Part shown: in pieces, positions 1 through 12,546 of the stretch
Numbering within the stretch: position 1 is the stretch's first letter
Layout of the letters: every line of letters begins with the position of its first letter
Origin: Rhexocercosporidium sp. MPI-PUGE-AT-0058
Lineage: Eukaryota > Ascomycota > Leotiomycetes > Helotiales
Assembly (NCBI GenBank): GCA_020746875.1
Contig: JAGTJL010000010.1
Coordinates: 558,001-622,000, forward strand
DNA: 64,000 nt
Direction of reading: 5' to 3'
Notes under the pieces: generated by a model
What the model saw: the letters and a program-made list of their open reading frames with translations, nothing else
What the model was told of the DNA's origin: nothing
Database searches by the model: none
Position numbers and translations under genes: made by a program

Positions 1-3000
1 GCGACGGGATTCTGCGCCAGTGGAAGGATACTGGCATCTGGGGTAACCTCAATAGGACCTGCTGAAAGGAGGCTGCGATGAATTTGTAGGCAGGAGTCAA
101 TGACCCCCTGGAACTTCCGAGGTCCGAATCTGTTAAGAGTACTGTCAATACTGTTCGATATATGCAGAGAATAAACAGCCAAGAACCTACGGATTGGATA
201 AAAGCACAACGTTCATGGGCTTCTTGAAAGTATGCTCGTGAGCTCGGAGCGGTTCCATGCACAATACTATCAACGGCTTTTTCAAAGCTAATACCTGAGA
301 GAACTCCAGAAGTCGATAGTGAGAATCTTGAATGAATATTATGTCGGCGGGAGTTGAGTCTACCGAGCCCACTGATGTTGTCACTAAGTTGGAAGCCGCT
401 GCATACCTGGTGATGGTTGAGGCTAGAGCCAAGAGGGCTCCTGATCTCAATGAAGACATGCTAGTTGGTGGTTTTAACAGATCGGCTGATGAATTTAGTC
501 CCACGATTCCCAGTATCGAGTTTGAAAAAGGTGGTAGCTCTGCAGCAGGTGCTTCGAACTGGGCTTCGGGTCGTTCAAGAGACACCTCGATTTTGATTTC
601 AGTTCCAACCCCTTCTTCACTTGACACATTTATCTTGCCACCGATAGATCGAACCAGTCGATCCACGATACTCAACCCAAGACCTGTCCCAGGGGCTAAA
701 GGGTTTTCTTGGTAGAATGGCTTGAACAAAAAATTCGCTAAATAGTCTTGTGACATACCCTTTCCGGTATCTTTGACAGAGAGATTGACGACTCTCCTCA
801 AAGGTCTTTGGGGGAAGTCTGAGCTTGTTTCCAGATTTTCTGCCGTTACAAGAGACAATGGTCCTGGATCTCTCTCCGCCGACGACAGGTTTTGAGAATC
901 AGAAGCCATGACTGTATCCGGACAGTCTTTCGGTGGCATATCCTGCCGAAGCGTAACCACAATGGCCCCAGTTGATGTGTACTTCAAGGCATTGCCCACA
1001 AGATTAAGTATGATACGCTTCCATACTGCTCCGTTGGTAAGGAAGAGCCAATCACCAGGGCTGATATCACAGATGACGATGACCTCATCCCACTTCGAAG
1101 AACTCTTGGCTCCATACCTCTGCTGCTCTTGCTTGTGATGAGCCGAGCTGTCTACTATCATGCGGAATTGAACGCTGGTTAGACACTTCATTCAAGTTAG
1201 TGTTGAGCTTTGCAAGAATCAGGATCTTGCATCCTAAACATGCATTGAGATCTTACACTCCAGATCCTTTGACAAATAGGTGGGGATTTATACATACGAT
1301 GGACGTGACCTCCTCAACAAGAATTTCCATATCAACAGCTGACTCGGGATCATCGGCGCTTTGCGATGGCTTTGGCAGAAGGTTGCCATCTTCTTTGACA
1401 TTCTGCCTACTGGTCTGAGAAAATGCAAGAACATTATCGATCGTGTCCAAAAGAGTAGAACCACATGATTCGATGGTGCGAAACAAATCCTGCAAAGAAA
1501 CATCTGAAGCCAAGTCCCGTAGTATCTCAATACTTGCCATAATGCCATGTAGAGGGGACCGCAGCTCGTGAGAAATAGATGATATAAATCTGGACTTCGC
1601 CTTGTCGGCTGCAACTACCTCTAGGCGAGACATTTCAGCGGCCACAGAATTGCTGAAGCTGGCAACGTAGGTAAACTCTTGTCGTCGAAAGACCCGTGCT
1701 GGCTCTGATGTCCAGGCCAGGCAATGTGCGACACAACTATTGTGGACGTTATTCCAAAAAGGGTAGATCATCAATGATGTCACGCCAGGGAGGATACGCC
1801 GTAGTTCTGAGTCTGGCAAATCAATATCGTTGATAGAAAAGCTGTCTTGACAAGTTTCGGCAGGTGTTATATCATGAATTGCTGACTTCAATTCCCCAAT
1901 CAAAGATGCCAAAGACTCCACTGCTACGATACCTTCGTCATCAAAAGTCATGAGCCCACCACTTGGGAAATGCTTCAGCAGTAATTGCAGAGTCTTCTCT
2001 GGCATTTGAATGTGATCGCCATGATCTCGCATGCTCTTTATTGAACACGACATAACTCTGGAAAGCGTTGGATGGCTTTTGAAAGAGCCACTATTGAGAC
2101 TCGCATCTTGCGGAATGTTTAGAGCTATGCCTTCGCCAGTTGGTTTACTGGGTGTGAAGTTGGTAAGAAGTCGGCCACTAGTCGCGCGAGGATGGAAAAA
2201 GACGACTCCATTTAAGCCAATAGTCTCGCGAATCAAATTGGCAGCTCGAAACAAAATGCCATCAAGATGATCGGAGGAGTGAGTTGAACTGTCTATGCGG
2301 TTCTTTCTATCACTTCCAGAAATCTTGTCTTCAGCGCATGTGAGAGGTGGAAATGAGCTCAAGAAATCATTGCGTGTCTCATCTTCGATTGGTGCGCATG
2401 TGTTGATCACGATATCTCCAGTATTCGGTGTCGACTGCGCAGTTGTGCACACAGTTGTGGAATTGGACGTAGGGTCGTTGAGCAGTAGTTGTTTCTGTAC
2501 ACCGTTTTCTGCTTCCTGAGAAAGGACAGGTCTCCTTGGTTTCTTATTGTTGTGGAGAGTTCGATTAGGTTGCATATTATCCCACAAATTTTCTGGCCTC
2601 AAGATTCGTAGATTTTCCATTTCCAAATCTAACTCGATTTCAGCCTGTTCTTCAACGTGTGGATGGAGCTGCCGCGGCATGGCCTGAGCTTCAATTGGAG
2701 AGCCTCGGGTATTGATATGTCCCTCAACAAAGTGTCCCAAGCCTTGAATCATGCGTTCTGCCTGATTTTGTTGTATCTTGCTGACGCATAGCTCCAGATG
2801 ATCCATCACCGTCTCCGAGATCTCTGCAAGAGTGCGTATCCCTTTCAAATCAAGCCCATCTCTAGCTTTATCGTCTACCACACAGAGCGTACCTATACAC
2901 GTACCAGAGGGACTGTGTATGGGAACCTCTGCGTAGAACCTCATGTGTGGCCATCCTCTGACATAGCTTCGCCCTTTGTAGCCTTCCAACATCGACATGT

Positions 3001-3619
3001 CATTCATCACATAATCTGCGGACCTTAAGGTTAGCATACGTAGCTAGTGCGTCAGGAATGGCAGATGGCAATGCTACGAACATGATCTGCTGGCCTTGAT
3101 ATACGTGGTAGAGACATCGAGACTGCCATCGGGGGACGTGAAGCATGCTATGGTACCCGGGCAGACTCCTGTTTTGAAGTCAAGTACTGTCTGTCCAAAA
3201 GACAACTCGTCATTTTCCTTCCCATATACATCCTCAGATACCAGCGAGATCTTTTGCGTGGCCTCCGCAACAATGTATTGCTTGGTGTTGTCGATCAGCG
3301 AGATAAAGCTTCGTTGACAATTGAGCTTCAAGGCGGCGAGCTGCGCAAGAGCGGTTAAGGTAGTATCTGTTGCTATTTGAGGCTTACCATCGCTGCGTAC
3401 CGGAGCCTGGAATGGTTGAAAGTATCTTGAATCTTGAGTTAGTGTTTTATGGATAGTGCTGAGCGTACTGTATCATGGAGGGGCATCTTACCGCAACAGC
3501 TCCTTCACGCGGTACCGCTCTCGAGCCTGGTGATCCTGGGCAGGTACTGCCGCCGGCACCTCAATGGTGTCATCGCAATGGCTCAGCAGAGAAGTACCGG
3601 TCTCCATTCGGTTGCCCAT
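1..3619 (-). CDS. Hybrid sensor histidine kinase (GAF-HisKA-HATPase), 3' end cut by window edge
   Basis: Two-component sensor kinase: autophosphorylates a histidine, then normally passes the phosphate to its own receiver domain and on to the Ypd1-type relay. Exons, 5' to 3' on minus: 3619-3492, 3425-3105, 3023-1257, 1174-191, 129-<1; frames agree across all four introns. Residues about 60-230 look like a GAF domain (starts near KLNCQRSFISLID). The H-box ISHELRSPLHG places the phospho-histidine near residue 635. The N-box NLVGNALKYT, DTGKGMS and GTGLGLSIV mark the ATPase domain. The last exon begins FGPRK, the usual linker before a receiver domain, which must lie to the left of the window. The start ATG at 3619 is the first after an in-frame stop and follows the usual N-terminal pattern ending ELLRYFQPFQAP. 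The kinase function is clear; the stimulus and the fungal HK class are not. Confidence 0.9.
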
Positions 3620-6600
3620 ATTTGGCGGATGTCGCGCAGCAGATGTTCCTGCAGAGGTCGTGCGTGCCCTTAAGGGTCAGATCATGAGGATATCATCTCA
3701 TATCCAGAGAAATTGAGCTGCCCAGCCGGCAAGAGTGGAACAGGGCGTTTGACCAAGCTCAGCTTGCCTCCGAAATATGATTGCTTTCCCTCGATGTTGG
3801 ATGCCTTTGCTTTTTGTTAAGCGTACTGTACTGGTATATTGATACTCGTACAACAGATGGCGGCCAACCGGATTGAACAGCCGCGGTATTGTATTTGTAT
3901 ACTTTGTACAACAGACCAAGATCTGGCCTCTACCTTGACGCCTCCAGTCCCAGTGGGCTTTGGTGGTTGCAAGCTCTCAGAGCATCGGCGATGAGATGAA
4001 ATAGTTTTCCTCGATCAGCGGGGTTGGCTTGAACGACCCATGGAAGTTAAGACGGAAATCCTAGAGTGCGGTTTGCTGCCGCTACCCGCCTGCAGCACAT
4101 TACGGATTCGGGTGCTGGTATGGAACAGGTGGGCACTTACTAATTATGTGCAATGCCGACTGCGCTTGTTCACACTCATTCCAGACGTACATATGAAACC
4201 TTCAGATAGTATATCTGCGTACCTAAATAGTACCAAGATATCTTCCATAGAAATCACCCAATGGCTTTGAGAAAGAGAAAAAGGTCTTTTTTATTTTCTT
4301 GCTATTCCAACCTCAACTCCGATACTCTACTACAGTAACCAAAGCCACCCCCGCACAGCGGGCTATTGTATTGTACTGTATGAGAATCCTCGCCTGTTGA
4401 TCAGCACATATCACGAAGCGATGCTTACTCTGTGCTCTATGTATTATACTTAGTAGCGTTGACGAGACAATAGAATTATCGCATCAATAATTCATTTAAC
4501 TAATTTAATTATCTTAGAGTTCGCTTTCTCACGGCTCCTACCGGGGAAACCGCCCTATGCCTTATTGCGGTAATGAGCCTGGGCTCCAAAGTCCGTGTTT
4601 TTAGCGACATTTTCAGGCACCACCCAACCCAAGTCGCCATCTTTACTGCAACAAAACAAAACAACCACATATTATATAATCTTACAACTCATAGATATCG
4701 TAAATAAATAGCTCTTGTTGATTAAAATCTAATTAAAATTTTCATTTTCTTGAAAATCAAAGGTCAAAAATTTGCTTGAGGGTGGGTTTGTTAGCGAAAT
4801 GCCTTAAAAACACGGACTTTAGGTTCCAGGCTTGTAAGGTACGAGTAACAAATCGCTCGCAAAACGTGTGATGGCTGCCACGATAGGAAAATTAAAATAG
4901 AACCTTCCTGCCAAACCGACATGCGAATCTTCAGACTTAAGCCAGTGCACTTCAACTGATGGAGTTGTATCTGTAAAATGATGCGATGGATATGTGAATG
5001 CAGAGATCCACTGCACATTCCAAACGACCCGCAAACGAAGGGGACGCCCTCAGAAGGTTAGAAGTCAACCACTTCAGGTTTTTCTTTCGAACTCTCGGCT
5101 TACAGATTATTCGGAGATTTAAGAGTTGCCGACAGTCAGGAGAAAACATAGATAACTTGTAAGATGCGGATCCTCATGTCCAACCACTTGCTCTCATTAC
5201 ACCACAAGTGGTGATTGAGCACCTTTGTCCATGCCACATATTCCAAACAGTCATCGAGAACTTCCTGAAACATCTCTATCCCACCGCTCTCCGATTCATA
5301 CCCTGTCTTTCTCATTTCAAGTTCAAGAAAGTCTGTATCTCGCAGACCCGAATTTCCTTCCCCTCTGCCCTTTCCTTTGTGCCATAACGATTTATCTCTT
5401 CCACGACAAGCCGACACCTGTCGCATTGGTCTTCGGATACTATCCAAGTACGAAAGACACGAAACATCGAACATATCAACTAGTAACTCCTGGTCGGATT
5501 CTCGCCTCCCTAGACCGGGCTGAATCACCGTTCAATGATCTGATATGCTCGTTGTCCCTTGGAATAGTAAGTCATTGCGGGCGATGCTCAGGCCGAGGAT
5601 GGGCTTTGATCAATGAAGTAATTCATAGATGCAGATGACTCCATTTATATTACAGAGATGGCTACATAAACCTGAGTTCTTGAAAATTGAGACTAGCGAA
5701 AGAGCATCCTGGATGCTACTCATTGTGCAGATGTATGTCAGCACCATCATCACTGGAAGCCACACATGATCATATGTTACACCTAGAGCCTTATACCTTC
5801 CTTAGAGAGAGTCTGAAGTCTACAGACTGATAGTTTCTCCTTCGTCTCTCAATCTTAGGTGACGAGCTGAGCTCAGGTTCCAGACCATCTATTGACACAG
5901 CACCTACCCTCTTCTCGCCACTTTGGCAAAAGTTTTCCTTTGCTTGCGAGGTCTGCTTAATGTACACGTTTCGAATCCCTTCGTCTAACCGAGCTTTTGT
6001 GAACAGCAAGACGAGCTTCTTCCTCCACTTTCTATCCTGGCCAATTTTAACGCTCTCTTCTCAGTTCTAGACTACATACCGCCAGAGCTCAACATCCTCG
6101 AATGTCAGAGACAACCAGACCAACAAACGCGAGAAAGCGACCATTTAAATATCATGAAATCAAACATCTATATCACCGGACTTTGCCTCCAGTGTTGGAT
6201 CATAAAACGCCATCTTAGTATCCTGCTACTTGCGACCTCGCTATAGTACCACACTTCCGCACGTTCAGGGCCCAGCGACTTCGAAGCTATAGGCAAGACA
6301 TCACCAGGCACGCACTTCAAGTCCTCAGAATCCGTTCCCAGAATACATTAGAGAGCAATAGCGAGAGCATGGTGACCAAGATTCGGGAAATAGCAACAAG
6401 TCTTTTGGAACAGGAGCGGAGCACAGGATGCCGTAAACACCATCTGACAAATATCATGTTGATGTGGGAAGTAGAAATGTTGACGATGAAGCCGCAGGTG
6501 GGAATGACTATGTCACGGCTTCGCTTTTATATGTTCTGGCGGCTTTAGACTGTGCACATCGGCGAGCTATTGACACCGCCTAGATCCCCGCTTCAGATGA

Positions 6601-7487
6601 ATTGATGCAATCATCCAACTGACTTAAGGTTGGCCAAAAGTGTCACTACCTGGGCAACGGATTTTGAAGGGAGACTGAAAAAGGCAGCGTATCATTCAAC
6701 TCAAGAAAGGAGGAGTCAGCATGCTTCCGCAGCTACTAATTCTGTCTGATCTGTGGACTTGTTGAAATAGACTTAGCTTCTCCCTCCCCAGTGCATCAAT
6801 AAGCAATGCAGATCGGCTAGAGAAGTCGACTTCACTGGCTGCTGCAAATCTCTACTGGCGCTGAGATGGAGAAAATCTCAATTACTGTCCACGAAAATGG
6901 TGCTCTATCATCACGACCACGAAGCAGACTTCTTGATGTACCTACCTAGCCGCGCTGCACTTGACAGAGTCACTTGACCATATCTCTGCCTTTGAGAGAC
7001 GTGTGATCTCCGAGACAAAGTGACGTAGAAGTTGGCATTCATCTACAATCTAGGATGCTATAATTTATCCTCCGGTTTGTGTACAACAGAACAAACAAGA
7101 CTTCAACTGAAGTAAATAACAATCAAAGGCTCAAGGGCTTTATTCATTGTGACCTAGGAAAAAGGGGTCGTCCTGCGTCATCATGCGTTGTGCTACGCTA
7201 GCCAACTTTCGGCGGGATCAATTTTAATGCGGGACTTATGAACGTGGCATTATCCGAGAACGAGTTGGTCTGGATGCTTCGGGATCAAAACAAATCAGGA
7301 TATACTCAGCTGACGCCCACTCGTCTTTTTCCCCAACCGAATCGCCGTTCGCAGATGATGATCACGCCTTCCAAATACCCACGCCTTTCACTTTTTCCAA
7401 CTCGCAACCTCGAGCAATCTCCTGCGATTCAATTGCCCAGGCTGAAACCCTGACGGTGATACCGGGTAGTTCACGCGGCCAGAACAA
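3620..7487. other. Long gene-poor interval
   Basis: No convincing gene in about 3.9 kb. Open frames on both strands near 5136-5638 (130 and 137 codons) overlap each other, match no family I know and show no clear splice pattern. The 4440-4760 part is AT-rich and lies partly inside a MITE-like inverted repeat, listed separately. The right end must hold the EFR3 promoter and the left end the histidine-kinase promoter. Confidence 0.5.
4577..4831. mobile_element. MITE-like element with imperfect terminal inverted repeats
   Basis: The 16-mer at 4588-4603 (AAAGTCCGTGTTTTTA) is repeated perfectly inverted at 4805-4820. Outward the match continues imperfectly through AGCCTGG on the left and its complement CCAGGCT on the right. 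Inward there is further patchy similarity (CACCACCCAACCCAAG against CAAACCCACCCTCAAG). The roughly 200-bp interior is AT-rich and non-coding. I could not see a clear target-site duplication, so the outer limits are approximate. A hairpin-forming MITE is the best reading; a chance local palindrome is the alternative. Confidence 0.45.
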
Positions 7488-10400
7488 ATGCACGCAATAC
7501 GGGAAAAATGCCGTCCGAAGCATCAAGTCCTGATCTTGAAATGCTATCCACGAACCACCAAAGGCGCCGTCGATGTTAAGCCGAATTCCAGCGAGTTGAG
7601 CTATCTGTTATACTATGCGACAACGCGACGGAGCAAGGTGCAGAAGGTGGGAGCGTTTCTAGAGAAGAAGACAGCCAGCGATGTGTGGCGGGCAAGAATA
7701 GGGTATGTGATGCTTCAACATATTGGCTAGGATAGGGTCTCGTTGAGTGTTGGAATAATTGCTAAAATTCGGCCATAGAAATGTACAGGTCACTCTTCAG
7801 ATACTGGCTGCCTTGATCGAAAAAGCCCCCAGAGATCTCCCTCTGTACGCCCCTTATGTTCTCAAGATACTTAACATAATCTTACGATCGCGCGATATTA
7901 CCATGGTCGAGTCATCGCTTCCAACCTTCGAAGCTTTCTGCGAGCATCATGATGGCGCTTCTCTATCGGCCGACCAGGAATATTTACATCAGTATGAGGA
8001 GATAGTGGGAATATACGCCTCTTTTGCCTCGACAAGGCCCCCACCCACAAAAATACCTACGAGCGCCCCAGTGGCTATGCGATGGAGAGGTGCTGGGCTA
8101 CGGGCAATAAAAAGCGTGGCTTCGTCAGAAGCGTTGGCCTCGCTTGCTGGGAGACAATTGGATGTAGTAGTACCAATCTTATTGGAAAATCTATGGACGG
8201 ACAATGATGATTTCCTCGACTTACTGGAACATCGGGCTGGACTGGAAGAGAAACTTGACACCGAGAAGCTCCTAAGGCGACGGACCAGTATCGCGACCGT
8301 ACGGACCGCCGACACGGCGGGCGATGGGAATGCTCTGGCTCTCTCCGCAACTACGGCTGATGCAGACAAAGTGGCTGAGGAAGATATCGGGGTTACGGCC
8401 CTCCAGTGTTTGAAGCAGATATTTGTCGTGAACAACAGGTCGCAGGTTCATGCCGCGACTCTGGCAACTCTGAAATTCGTTGCGGACCGAGTTGCGCAAG
8501 GGGAGAGCGTCATTGAGCAGAACCACCTGAGGGAAGGGGAGTACAGGGGTTGGGCAACAAGAATGCTTGAAATGATTGCCCGATGGACACCCGTCCAGGA
8601 TAGGTACATTATTTTGGTGACTGTGATGGATTCGTTGGTCCGAAGCCAGATGGCTGACGCCAATCTTCAACATCAACTTGTTCTGGCTATCATGGTGGAC
8701 TCACTCCTCAAATCTGACATAAACTTGATTGGACTGAGCGTAATGGACGTTTTGCTGGGTCTGATACAGCATGTCTTGAGATTGCTGCAACTGGATGGTG
8801 CAACCCCACACTTCCAACAAGACGATGGGACAGGAGTTACTAAGAGCGAAGCTGTCGATCTGTTACCATCCGCCGGCGGTGGGATGGCGACAACTGAAGC
8901 TGCGACAGTCCCAACATACTTGAGAAAAGATCTTCTACATCGACTCCAGCAGTGTATAGGCGATCTAGCTACTCATGTCTACTATGCGGATCAGATATCA
9001 GACATGGTCTCTGCTATCCTTTTGAGATTGAAGCCATCACCTCTCGGGGGAGGAATGAATGCAGTCTCCGCCATTGAGAACCCGGTGGCTGCTTCAGCTG
9101 CAATTACTGCAGTTGGCGACCTTACGGAAGACTCTGCAACCGATGGTTTCTTCTCGTTTGATACTGCTAAAGTCAATGCGCTCGAAGCCATCAAATCCAT
9201 CCTAATTGTGGCCAGCACCCGCAACAAGATGAGTGGCGTAGGGAGCTTGGGAAGAAACCGGGTCCCAGTCCAGGTATGGGAAGGAACCCAATGGCTTCTA
9301 CGGGATGCCGATGGCCGAGTTCGAAAGGCTTACGCAGACGCGCTGCTGACCTGGCTCGACCGAGAGGTGACAAGGGCTGATCTTCGAGCTTTCGAAGAAA
9401 AGCCAAAGGGCCTGACAAAAACGAACAGGGATGAGTCTGCGACCAATCTATCAAAGCGGGCGGTATCAAATGCATCGCATCGAGAAAAGGCTGTCAAGCC
9501 CTCACGGATGACATTCCTACAGTTGCTTCATCTTGCAATCTACGAGAATGCATTGCAATATGTCGACAGCGAGACAGATATCGTTCTCTTGCACCTATTG
9601 CTGGCAAATCTTGTCGAGAATTTGGGAGTCAATGCGGTCATACACGGGTTGCCTATGATTTTCCGACTGCAAGAAGACATTCTGGAAGCCGAGACCCCTC
9701 TGGCTAAAATTCGACTGGGTAGCTTATGTCATGGATACTTTTGGACTTTGAATGAAAAGTTTGACTTCGACACTTCACCAACTGGCAGAGTTATTCAGAC
9801 CGAGATTTCACGACGTCGTAGTAAGATGTTTTGGATTGAACGGATCCGCCTTCCACCCCTAAAACTCGACCAGATTGGCACTCCTGGAGAAACCACATCA
9901 GAACAAGCACTTCCCATGGAAGAGGTTGAGGACGAGTCACTACGACCTTTCGACGATCGCTTTCAAATGGTTAAGCTGATTTCTTTATCTTATGCGGAAT
10001 CGGTGCCTGGTCCGCCTACGAGCCCGCCCACCTCGCCTGGGAGGAGCTTCAGCCATCCAATTCTAAGCTCTGCTGGGCCTACGACGGAAAGTGAGCGTGC
10101 AATGCCAGACAAGATAAAGGAGCAGATGATGTCAGAATGGAGCAAAGAGGCTGTAGTTGCGATGGTTCTAGAAGGTAGCAAGACAGTCTCATTGAACGGA
10201 TCGAAGACCGGGACGAATGCAACTGGGCACCGCAACTTCTTGGCTGTCAACGGACAAGGAAATACGGGAGCGACAAGCAGCGGATCACAATCCCCGCAGC
10301 ACCACACCCACCAGAGCCATCGAAGCAGGCCCAACTCAACATATGGCCTTGTAGGGGGACTTGGGGCCGTACAAAAACTTAGGAGAGGGAGTGGACAATC

Positions 10401-11010
10401 CCCAGCACCCGCAAGCGAGTCCAGTCGGAACTCTGTCACTCGAGTGGACCAACTGAAGAGAGTGTTGTCAGGTCAACAAAACAACATCCCAGGTACAAGT
10501 GGCGCAGCCCACAGTGACGCGAGCAGTGAAAGTATGGTCAGTTACGACTTCACTGCTTCTGAAGTCTCATTCAACCCTGGCCAGCAAAATGTGGGTTCCA
10601 TGGAACGCTCAGTGTCACTGCGAGATTCGAACGACAGGCCCCGATCGAAGTCTCGAGACCGAGTTGCCGCAAATGGGGAGCATCAACGTCCTCTGTCATC
10701 CCACCCAGTTCTGCAAAATACCAATCCTAACATTATGGAAGGAACCGAGGAGGATCTTGATTTTGTCCCTCCCGTGCCGCCTCTCCCGTCATCGCTCACT
10801 GCAGAGGGCACAGCAGTTCACGACCATGCGCTTCCTGATGCCCGTAAGGGGCGGAGTGGCAGAAGGTCAGTAAAAAGCCGAGGCGGGCAGAGCTACCAGG
10901 CGTCTCCATGGGGCGAAGATGTAACCCCAGCAGTGGATCTTGAGAGCTTACTCAAGGGAATTGAGGTTGGCGGGGAGCAAAAAGGGAACGTGGCCAAACC
11001 GCCATACTGA
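7488..11010 (+). CDS. EFR3: EFR3-like plasma-membrane PI4K-complex scaffold
   Basis: EFR3 recruits the Stt4/PI4KIIIalpha phosphatidylinositol 4-kinase to plasma-membrane patches. Exons 7488-7702 and 7779-11010 give 1148 residues. The start MHAIREKCRPKHQVLILKC and the following PNSSELSYLLYY and RRSKVQKVGAFLEK are strongly EFR3-like. The 76-nt intron (GTATGT...CATAG) restores ARIGNVQVTLQIL across the junction. The first two thirds is helical, HEAT/ARM-like sequence. The last third (after about residue 730) is low-complexity, rich in S, P, N and G, and includes PTSPPTSPGR, suggesting a disordered, possibly phosphorylated tail as in other fungal EFR3 proteins. The N-terminal cysteine fits the basic/palmitoylated anchoring known for the family. 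Confidence 0.93.
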
Positions 11011-12546
11011 ACATAATGGATCATTGCACATAATTTTGGTCGCTGTTGATAGCTGTTCGATGATTTGTATTATTATCATTTATATAGATTGGAGGCATGG
11101 CGCAAAGCAGAGCGGGTTGATAGCGAATTTGATTGCACATATGGGTTTTTAAGGTTCTTCATTCTCCAGACCATACATGTTCCACCTGGTAGAATTGAAA
11201 TCTTTCGCCAGAACCTGGATAGAGAGGAGCTGGTCCATATACCGCACATCTACTTCACAATCAGCCTTACAGCTGCTGCCTTGTTTCGGCGCATAGTTGA
11301 AAAGCGCCAAGGCTCAATTGATCACTCCCATTCGTCATCTCACCGACAAAAGATTTCGTACACCTCAGCTCGTCCACCAACCAGCTTAATTCGTGGGCCT
11401 CCTCAGCCAAGTCCTGCAGCGTCCTTCCACAGAGTCCTGCAAAGTCCTGAATCTGACCCCACGATGTTGCGACAGCCTCACTTCTAGAGGCCCGCTTGGT
11501 TTCCCGATGATTGCCGCGAGGTTGGATCCGCTCGAGAATCGTCGCTTTGAGACAGCAATCGTCGCGCGACGGAAATAGAATCAATAGGCTTTGCTCTAAT
11601 TATAGGGTATTTGATTTGCCATGAATTGTATTTATATGGCACGTCCTTCTCTCTTGCTTTGAATCCGACTTACAGACATCACTTGAACATCAAGCCGGAT
11701 CTTGAGATGAGAATTAGACTCGGGAAGCCAAGATCAACAACTAAACGAGAACCCAAAATTGCAATCCTGTTCCTCAGACCGACCTTGGATCATCCCCAAA
11801 AGTCACCAGCTGTACCTCCTACTTCCTGCTTTGAGGACTCGCTGTCCACGAAAAAGGGCCGCCAAAGTCCTTCAGACGCAGGACTCCATGGAAGTCGGCT
11901 GAGGCACTTGGTACCGGGGATCTTACAAAGTTATCGATCGCAGGCAGAACCTCTCACAAATGGCAGGACTTCAATGCATCGGCAATTCATCCAACCACCA
12001 AATACCATCAGCGTGGATCTTCTTTGTACAGGACGCCCAATCGTCGTGGTGCAGCCCCCACTGCTGATTGACGTCCTCGGTCAGCCCAGCGGTGTGCCTC
12101 GAGCCGGCTGCTGAACCCAAGATGTGAGGCGAGCGCAAGGCAACCATGACAGGAGCTCACCCACTCTCACTCTCGCTGACAACACCTCGACGCACTTCCA
12201 AGCAAAGTACGCGAACCCATAGGCTGAGGTACGATTTTTGGTTGGTAGGTCGATATAGCTCTGCGTAGCCATTGACTCCGTTCGGTGAGAGCGATGCCTT
12301 GCTCTGCTGGATCTTGGACCCCACACTCTCCACGTGCTCTAGGCGCACCTTGGAGGAAGTCCTGGAGTCCTGCCTGCTCTGGTGTCATGGAGGTCTCGTC
12401 GTGAGCGAAAGGACTTATAGTCCTTAGGTGGCAATGTGTGTTGTTTTCCGCATCTATTATTTTGTTCTCTTTGAAGGTTGTGGCAAGTCTCCATATAATC
12501 CCTTGCTATCACTTACTCAGCAATTCAAACATTGAAGGACTTCACG
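11011..12546. other. Intergenic region with repeated AGTCCTG/CAGGACT words
   Basis: No gene supported. A frame open over 11611-12114 lacks an ATG start and resembles nothing I know. AGTCCTG words occur at 11410, 11433 and 11443, with further related words (AGTCCTT, CAGGACT) near 11865, 11880, 11964, 12358 and 12365. A 17-bp inverted repeat, AAGGACT-TAT-AGTCCTT, lies at 12409-12425, about 120 bp before the zinc-finger gene. Confidence 0.55.
12409..12425. promoter_or_regulatory. 17-bp inverted repeat upstream of the zinc-finger gene
   Basis: AAGGACT TAT AGTCCTT is a near-perfect palindrome 122 bp before the ATG at 12547. It shares its half-site with perfect palindromes on the far side of the same gene (16088-16104 and 17594-17611). 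A dimeric regulator site is a reasonable inference; no factor is assigned. Confidence 0.35.

Noticed and set aside
5136..5638. Two overlapping frames of 130 and 137 codons on opposite strands
   Set aside because: No family match, no signal peptide, no splice pattern; each weakens the case for the other.
11611..12114. 167-codon plus-strand frame
   Set aside because: Lacks an ATG start and resembles no known protein; composition looks random.
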